Below, in pieces: positions 57,485 through 64,000 of a stretch of DNA of 64,000 nucleotides. The stretch comes from Bufo bufo (lineage: Eukaryota; Chordata; Amphibia; Anura; Bufonidae): contig NC_053392.1 in assembly GCF_905171765.1 (NCBI RefSeq), positions 108,194,821-108,258,820 of the forward strand, read 5' to 3'. Numbering within the stretch: position 1 is the stretch's first letter; each line of letters opens with the position of its first letter. The position numbers and the translations under genes are program-made. The notes beneath the pieces were generated by a model that saw only the letters and a list, made by a program, of their open reading frames with translations, had not been told where the DNA came from and did no database searches.

Positions 57485-59033
57485 TTTTTTTTTTTTTTTT
57501 TTTCTGCTGACGTGAAACAGAAAAAGTAGGCCTATAACATAACCACCAGTGAGGAAAGAAACGTAAACCTGAAAGAAAGCAGCTATGTTTATCGGGAGAA
57601 CGGTATCAGAGCGGTGCACTGACTGCCCTAGAGAAAATACTCAGTAACCATGATGTAGCAACGAAAAAAATGCAGCTTTAAGTGGAAGCCGAATATGCAG
57701 CAACTGATGTAAGAACAGGTGGGTGAACGCAGCTCTGGATGTGAGTAGTGCCTAAAAACATGGTATGGGCCCAGCTCTGAGCATGAAGAGCAAGGTATAA
57801 CGCAGCTGTATGAATGCAACCTGAAGTGACAGGGTATTGATGTGATGCAACAGCAACTCATAAACGCAGCTCTAGTAGTAAATGGAGTATAACATTGTTA
57901 ATGCAGACACATGGACGTGGCTTTTGAAGGTAACGAACCTAACCATGATCATTCGACCATTAGCGCCCCACCCCCCTCGCCCCAGAGCGCTACAAGTCCC
58001 CCATGGTGTATCCAAGTCCAATCCTACTGTGAATGCGAGTACTCGCCTGGCACCTTCTGCCATTACCCAGGTGCGAATGAAACCTCCACATAATGCTGTA
58101 GGTTTTTTTTTTTTTTTTTTTTTAAAAGGACATCACCATCACCCAAGAAAACATAAATGCGTTTTGAACGTAAACCCTGATGCAACGCCAATTAATCAAC
58201 ATATAGTGCACCTATGACCTAGCACAAAACCGCTGACACATGCGTGCCCATAACATACGGTTTATAGATTAACACACTTCCATACAAGAGCATCAGAACT
58301 CAAATACAGGCACCTAGACCGACCTGCTCGAGTACCCATATACAGACCACTGATCTACACCTAGCATGTCTGGCGTTAACTGCGGATGTGCCCCCACATG
58401 TAAAACAGGTAACAGAAACCCCACACTTTTTTTTTTTTTTTTTTTTAAGCAGATATCAAAACGTAAGCCTGAAAAGAAAGCGGCTATCTTTATCGGAAGA
58501 GCAGTATCAGAGCAGTGTGCTGATAGCCCTAGTAAGAATACTGAGTAACCATTATGTAGCAATGAAAAGAAATGCAGCTTTAAGTGGAAGCAGAGTATAA
58601 CACCTGATGTAAGAACAAGTGGGTGAATGCAGCTCTGGATGTGAGTGGTGCCTAAAAACATGTTATGGGCACAGCTCTGTGTATGAATATGAGGAGCATG
58701 GTATAGAGCAGCCATATGAATGCAATCTGAAAGTGAGCAGAGTATTAATGTAATGCAACAGCGGACGTATGAACGCAGCTCTAGTAGTGAACGGTGTATA
58801 GGACAAAAATGTAAATGCAGACACACGGACGTAGCTTTGAAGGTAACAATCCTAACCACGATCATTTGACCATTGAAGCCCAACCCCCTTTGCCCCAGAG
58901 CGCTACAAGTCACGGACCGTGTAACCAAGTCCAATCCTACCGTGAATGCCAGCACTTGCCTGGCACCTTCTGCCATTGCCCAGGCGCAACTGAACCTCCA
59001 CATGATGCTGCAGGTGTTTTTTTTTTTTTTTTT
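57485..59033. repeat. Tandem macro-repeat, period about 900 bp, with poly(T) tracts
   Basis: A poly(T) tract, then CTGAAAGAAAGC/CTGAAAAGAAAGC, GTAAGAACA, GCAGCTCTGGATGTGAGT, TGGACGT and GAGCGCTACAAGTC, and a CTTCTGCCATTnCCCAGG block, ending in another poly(T), occurs at about 57485-58123 and again at 58427-59033. A shorter, diverged third version of the last block lies at 59220-59400. T-runs of 17-21 occur at 57485-57503, 58103-58123, 58427-58446 and 59017-59033. The open frames on the minus strand here are not conserved between the copies. Confidence 0.85.
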
Positions 59034-59567
59034 AAATCAGCGACCATTGATCCACATTTACCATCACTTAAACCCAGCACGCGTAGCTTGAACCAACTGC
59101 AGACACGCGTCCCGCATGTAAACCAGGTATCAGAAAACATACAACCATGCCCCCTCTAAGCACATGCTACCCCAATAACTGTATGCAATGGCCTCACCAG
59201 GCCTCTGAACAGCCAGACAAACAACCATGGTTTGACCATTTAGCGCCCATACTCTGCTGTATCCCAGAGCGCTAACATATCGCAGGCCGCAGCGTGGGTC
59301 CCGTACAAACACCTCCGATCCTACCATGAATACCAGCGCCCTTCTGAGACATTCCGCCGTCGCCCAGCCGTAAGGAGCCTCCACCCATGCTGCTGTATCC
59401 TAGAGCTGAGCCAGAGGTAGTGAAATCAGCTGAATCGGCGTCAGTCTTGACCCACAGGTGCCTATAAATAGCCTAGTAACCAGCCAGCCTGGGCTCACAG
59501 GTGCATGTAAGTAGCCTTGTAATGACCCTCCCCTCCCACAAATTCAGCAAACTTCTTTGCTTAACAC

Positions 59568-62378
59568 ATACTGTATTTAAAGTAATGCTGTTTAGTGGAA
59601 ATGCCCATTGTCTGCTCTGATTTTCCCCAGCATTTCAAAAATGCTACATGGTTCACAGTCTAACACATCACATTAGTCAAACATACTGCATGTTATTACA
59701 TACTCTTGTCTGTGGCATAACTACCATAGAGCCATACCACATGACTGCTATGAGGCCCGAAATCCAGTTCCCAACATACTGTAGATTCACATCATTTTCC
59801 ATCAGCAGCCACTAGGCAGAGCTCAGGGAATATAGATCCTACAGTTTTCATTGATTTCAGTAGTAACTGTATAAATTCCCATGCACTGAACTCCCCCTAG
59901 TGGTGGCTGCAGACAGACAGCCTTGAAATAGATGAGAAGCAGGAGACGAACCTCAGGCTTTCTTTCTTTGTATTTATCTAGTGATCTGCTTGGTTTATTT
60001 ATTGACCCTATTGGTAAGTAATTATGTGTATAGTAAGTATTCCTGCAATGTTAGGCTTCATTCACATCTGCATTGGGCATTCAGCTCTTCCGTTTCATCA
60101 TAGGAACAGACTAGTAAAAAAGGAATACAAGCCAAAGATGGATCTGTTTGTATGAAGGGGCGCTACTGGCATCCAACAGACCTCACTGACTATAATGGGG
60201 ACCATCGTGGCATCTGTTGTCCTACGGGACAAAAGAGTGCAGCATGGGCATAGAAAGAGACCTGTCCATCAAGCTGTGCAGGAAGCGGAGAAGTCACACA
60301 GACGAATCTTCAACCAGTACCTTAATCCTTTTTAAAATGGTGTTTTGTCTGTACCGTAACAGCATTTCAGTGTAAAATATGTAAAACATAGCTCTCTGTA
60401 AGGAGAGAGTCTGTTAGGGTTTCATGCTACACTGGCAAGAAACAGATGACGACAGGTTCCCTTTAAAGAGCAACTGCCCGCAGGTTCAACCTTAATCAAG
60501 CAGGCATTTTCCAGCTGAATAATAGCATACCTTGTTTATCAGATTGGCAGCACCGTTACTGTGAAATCATTGTTTTCATTAATATGAGAGCTTAAGTGCA
60601 TCAAGGGCGGGTCCTAGCCATTAAGTGCACTTTAGCTCCTTCGCTCTGCAGCACTGGACATTCCCACTTGCATTTAATTGAAGGGCCAAGCAGCAGCGGT
60701 TATCTTGGTGCTGGTAGGTCGTGCGTGAGGGAAGAGAGGGAATAACTTAGGGAGGTGACAGAGGGTGTGCGTCAGGTCCCGGAAGCCCTCATAGAGGTCA
60801 CTCTGAGCCATAGAGGCTGCTAAGTCTAAGAGGGAATCTGTTCAAAAACTAGAGATGATCAGCTCCTGCACTTGCACCTTTACTTGTCTATTCATTTTTA
60901 TAAGCACATTTGTTACTTACAGTCATATAAGGATTTGTTTTTACACTTCTTTGCTAGAACTTGTGTGTGATACCAGTGAGGATTTTGTTTCTCACTCACT
61001 TTGCCTTAAAGGGCTTGTCTCACTTCAGCAAATAGCATTTATCATGTAGAGAAAGTTAATACAAGGCAGTTACTAATGGATTGTGATTCTCCATATTGCT
61101 TCCTTTGCTGGCTGGATTCATTTTTCCATCACATCATACACTGATTGTTTCCATGGTTATGACCACCATGCAATCCATCAGTGGAGGTCGTGCTAACGGG
61201 GGGATTCTCAGGGAGCATTATCACATTCACAATACAGTAGGTGGGCCTGTCTTAAAATGCCAAAGATGAGTTTCAGTCCCAGTCTGGCCCTAACCAGAAG
61301 GGATAGCATTTTGATATGCTATAGGGCACCATCTTGTCTTTGTTCACCACTATGCTAATCTAATCTGCATTATCCATGAATCCATACATAATGTGCAATG
61401 ATGATTTACAAAGAGAGGTCATTATGGGATATTTTATCTTTTTTACAAAAAAGGCAGAAGAGGTTTAAAGAATAGAGGCATTACTAATCTCAGTCCCCAC
61501 ATTGTTCCCCACCACTGCTATGCTTACACTCATTGTGTTCCCCCACTCATTGCAAAATAAAGGATTGGCTGATCATATTAATTTATATATATGTACATGC
61601 ATTTCTGAAGCCTTCTGTCCCAACCCCTCCACTTTTCCCCTCTGGCCTTTGCTGTCCTGACTGTAGTGATGACAAGCCGTATACAGCATGTGACCAAGGA
61701 GGCCAATCACTGGCCTTAGTGGTATATGGAGCAAGACTGATGTGGCCAATGATTGGCTGCACCCCATTTGTGTTATGCAGGATTGTCCTCAGCAAGGAGG
61801 ACGGACATGCCATTGTTTTTTCATAATCTTAAACAATCCCTTAACAATCATTTAAAAAAAGTTATACTCATCGTTCTAAACGCCCGCCAGCTCTGCTTGC
61901 TGGATCTGAGAATATCGTATAACTGTTTTCTATTGTTTTAACAATCTCTGCTTATTTTCATTTTAACTTGAACAACCCTTTTACAGTGGTTTCCCAGGAG
62001 TTTGATATTGATGTCTGCAGTGACCCGTCATTGCTAAATGGTTAAAGCTAAATACCTAGGTTCATTCACTACTTTAAAATTTTTACTGGGATGCTGCATA
62101 TGGTTTATGCACTGTGAAGGCTATGTAGAGTACAGAGTTCTTAGCAAGCTAACTATAGTAGAGTGAAGTCCTGCTTTGGTGTTCTCCTCCATGTAGGCCC
62201 TGAAAATACCGTAACTGTTCTCCAGGAAAACACCATTCCTTAGAGTGGAACATATGCCAGTAAGAGTAACTTTGCTGAGAACCCCTGAAGGATGAAAGCA
62301 CTAAATATTTATCCTTAAAGTTGAAGACCAATTGAAGAGGACCATGTGGAACTGAGACAGTAAGGTAAAGGCACATTT
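59568..62378. other. Spacer with MITE fragments, no clear gene
   Basis: No gene is recognised. 59803-59912 is an imperfect inverted repeat (GCAGCCACTAGG and CCTAGTGGTGGCTGC arms). TTAA termini typical of T2-like MITEs occur as TTCCCTTTAA at 60457-60466 and TTAAAGGGCTTGTCTC at 61006-61021, but I could not pair either with its other end confidently. Confidence 0.45.
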
Positions 62379-62567
62379 ATGGCAATAGACTTTACTGCTT
62401 GTTGTCTGGCATTATTGCTTCTGACACCCGTCATATTTCTAGCCATCCATCTGCACCCTGCAACTGGGAACTACAAAAAGTATTTTGAGAATAATTGCAC
62501 CCCTGTGGTTATTCGGGATGATGGCATAGGATATCCAGAAAGTGACTTAGAGGAGAACATTGTATAG
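62379..62567 (+). CDS. Unassigned 62-codon open frame with one hydrophobic segment
   Basis: The frame starts MAIDFTACCLALLLLTPVIF, giving a hydrophobic stretch of about 17-20 residues (7-24) that could be a signal anchor. A polar tail with an NCT glycosylation sequon and an acidic C-terminus (ESDLEENIV) follows. It could be a small membrane protein, an exon of a larger gene or chance. I recognise no family. The start context is weak (T at -3, G at +4), and no splice-site or promoter evidence supports it. It lies outside any bounded transposon, which is the main reason to list it. Confidence 0.2.
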   Translation: MAIDFTACCLALLLLTPVIFLAIHLHPATGNYKKYFENNCTPVVIRDDGIGYPESDLEENIV

Positions 62568-63108
62568 CTGACGCCTAATACCGAGCCGTTTGGAGGACTA
62601 CTGACTTGTCAACTACTTGAAACAGTGCAACTGCTTATATTTGCACTGCACCTCTCATCATCCTCAGTAACAAGACTTTATTTGTGCTAAACCAAGCAGG
62701 CCTGGTCACTGCCTCCACCATCAACCAGCACCTTGCCCATGTCCTCCTGCCTTGCACCCTGCCACACATTCACCTCGAAGGGCCCACAGCCACCAGTAGG
62801 CAGGACCCTTGATCCCAGAGTGTGCCTTGAGGTTGACTCCCTCCATCCACTGCAGCTGCAGCCTAGGGAACAATTGGAGTCAGGATTAACCACCGTGAAG
62901 AACAAAAAAACACCCTCAGATCATCTACGGGCCTTCCATGACACCTCCTCTGTGTGCCGCCACGCTACATGTCCTATTCTCAAGATAAGGATCAGCTGTT
63001 AGTGAACACTGCACAGCGCCATCCATTGTATAGCAGCTGTGCTAGCCATACACACCCACACAAACATCCCACCCCTTTTTGTTCATAAAAAATAAAAATA
63101 AATGTATA

Positions 63109-64000
63109 TACACTGCTCAAAAAAATAAAGGGAACACTTAAACAACACAATGTAACTCCAAGTCAATCACACTTCTGTGAAATCAAACTGTCCACTTAGG
63201 AAGCAACACTGAGTGACAATCAATTTCACATGCTGTTGTGCAAATGGGATAGACAACAGGTGGAAATTATAGGCAATTAGCAAGACACCCCCAATAAAGG
63301 AGTGGTTCTGCAGGAGATGACCACAGACCACTTCTCAGTTCCTATGCTTCCTGGCTGATGTTTTGGTCACTTTTAAATGCTGGCGGTGCTTTCACTCTAG
63401 TGGTAGCATGATACGGAGTCTACAACCCACACAAGTGGCTCAGGTAGTGCAGCTTATCCAGGATGGCACATCAATGCGAGCTGTGGCAAGAAGGTTTGCT
63501 GTGTCTGTCAGCGTAGTGTCCAGAGCATGGAGGCGCTATCAGGAGACAGGCCAGTACATCAGGAGATGTGGAGGATGCCGTAGGAGGGCAACAACCCAGC
63601 AGCAGGACCGCTACCTCCGCCTTTGTGCAAGGAGGAACAGGAGGAGCACTGACAGAGCCCTGCAAAATGACCTCCAGCAGGCCACAGATGTGCATGTGTC
63701 TGCTCAAACTGTCAGAAACAGACTCCATGAGGGTGATATGAGGGCCCGACGTCCACAGGTGGGGGTTGTGCTTACAGCCCAACACCGTGCAGGACGTTTG
63801 GCATTTTCCAGAGAACACCAATATTGGCAAATTCGCCACTGGCGCCCTGTTCTCTTCACAGATGAAAGCAGGTTCACACTGAGCACATGTGACAGATGTG
63901 ACAGAGTCTTGAGACGCCGTGGAGAACGTCCTGCTGCCTGCAACATCCTCCAGCATGACCGGTTTGGCATTGGGTCAGTAATGGTGTGGGGTGGCATTTC
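63109..64000 (+). mobile_element. Tc1-like transposon, 5' part, runs off the window
   Basis: TA (63109-63110) is followed by CACTGCTCAAAAAAATAAAG, the terminal repeat of a Tc1 family common in fish and frogs. An untranslated leader of nearly 300 bp precedes the transposase ATG. The second terminus lies beyond 64000. Confidence 0.88.
63408..64000 (+). CDS. Tc1-like transposase, open to the window edge (197 codons)
   Basis: The ATG at 63408 opens [20 protein letters not shown] and continues without a stop to the last base. The product would bind the terminal repeats and insert at TA. The first helix-turn-helix is at about residues 9-45 ([20 protein letters not shown]). A basic, arginine-rich linker ([12 protein letters not shown]) stands where Tc1 proteins have a GRPR-like AT-hook. 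A second helix-turn-helix covers about 65-108 ([12 protein letters not shown]). The catalytic core begins with [11 protein letters not shown], whose first Asp is D152, and reaches VMVWGGIS at the edge. The second Asp and the Glu are outside the window, so intactness beyond residue 197 is unknown. Unlike the other transposases here it shows no frame damage. Confidence 0.88.
   Translation, partial: MIRSLQPTQVAQVVQLIQDGTSMRAVARRFAVSVSVVSRAWRRYQETGQYIRRCGGCRRRATTQQQDRYLRLCARRNRRSTDRALQNDLQQATDVHVSAQTVRNRLHEGDMRARRPQVGVVLTAQHRAGRLAFSREHQYWQIRHWRPVLFTDESRFTLSTCDRCDRVLRRRGERPAACNILQHDRFGIGSVMVWGGI

Larger units (their letters stand above)
54183..59567 (-). mobile_element. Non-coding element with split direct repeats (YR-retrotransposon-like architecture)
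   Basis: Repeat A (148 bp) occurs at 54334-54481 and 59420-59567. Repeat B (107 bp) occurs at 54183-54289 and 54482-54588. Both pairs read as identical. On the minus strand the order is A - 4.8 kb interior - B - A - 44 bp - B, with the inner B and A abutting exactly. This is the A1-interior-B1-A2-B2 split-direct-repeat layout known from Ngaro-type tyrosine-recombinase retrotransposons. No target duplication is seen at the outer ends. The interior has no recombinase, reverse transcriptase or gag I can recognise. It consists of satellites, poly(T) tracts and tandem duplications, so the element would be non-autonomous. The class is inferred from architecture alone. Confidence 0.6.

Noticed and set aside
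58314..59003. 229-codon open frame on the minus strand
   Set aside because: It crosses a poly(T) tract and the macro-repeat, has no domain, and the equivalent frame in the other repeat copy is broken.
54334..59567. The A repeats as ordinary LTRs of a 5.2-kb retrotransposon
   Set aside because: They lack TG...CA ends, a target duplication, a primer-binding site and a polypurine tract, and the B repeats need a split-repeat explanation.

Overview
This is eukaryotic, almost certainly vertebrate DNA. The element mix points to an anuran amphibian: Tc1-type transposons, TTAA-flanked T2-like and piggyBac-like elements, hAT elements with a BED finger, PIF/Harbinger-like MITEs, Ty3/Gypsy chromoviruses and tyrosine-recombinase (DIRS-type) retroelements. 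That assignment is inference from repeat content. I found no convincing host protein-coding gene. One 62-codon open frame (62379-62567) is the only weak candidate. There are no tRNA genes, CRISPR arrays or bacterial features.

Layout. 1-7935: AT-rich spacer with a TTAA-flanked MITE (1353-3373) holding a nested, internally deleted DD36E Tc1 element (2256-3309), and a minisatellite whose units carry ZNF143/THAP11-like motifs (5770-6225). 7936-11215: a large non-coding TTAA element broken by a solo LTR (9577-10038) and a MITE. 11502-23373: hAT copy 1, made of an upstream tandem array, a transposase N-terminal half, a large piggyBac-bearing insertion (13761-20641) with a zigzag inverted-repeat array, the transposase C-terminal half, and a downstream array holding another MITE. 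23374-28137: a short Tc1 element fused to a truncated Ty3/Gypsy gag-pol and its probable LTR. 28138-31321: a second, end-to-end copy of the TTAA element, with a long run of hairpins at its right end. 31322-33400: MITE and LTR-like remnants. 33452-35382: a truncated DIRS-type retroelement abutting hAT copy 2 (35376-39977, minus strand). 41178-41613: a complete Harbinger-type MITE. 42553-53876: hAT copy 3, containing a complete but decayed chromodomain Ty3/Gypsy element (47394-52965) and, unexpectedly, an antisense fragment of the 18S rRNA gene (53168-53390). 54183-59567: a non-coding element bounded by split direct repeats and filled with satellites. 59568-63108: mostly spacer. 63109-64000: the start of a Tc1 element whose reading frame is open to the window edge.

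How it fits together. The window is a nest of transposons. Insertions can be ordered because they interrupt recognisable host elements: piggyBac at a TTAA inside hAT copy 1, a solo LTR inside TTAA element copy 1 with its empty site visible in copy 2, Gypsy inside the downstream array of hAT copy 3, and a MITE inside the downstream array of hAT copy 1. The most unusual observations are the 18S rDNA fragment inside a hAT tandem array, the split-direct-repeat satellite element, the alternating inverted-repeat array, the hairpin series in TTAA elements, and the fact that each hAT copy carries its own unrelated tandem arrays beside the transposase gene. All alignments and counts were made by eye.
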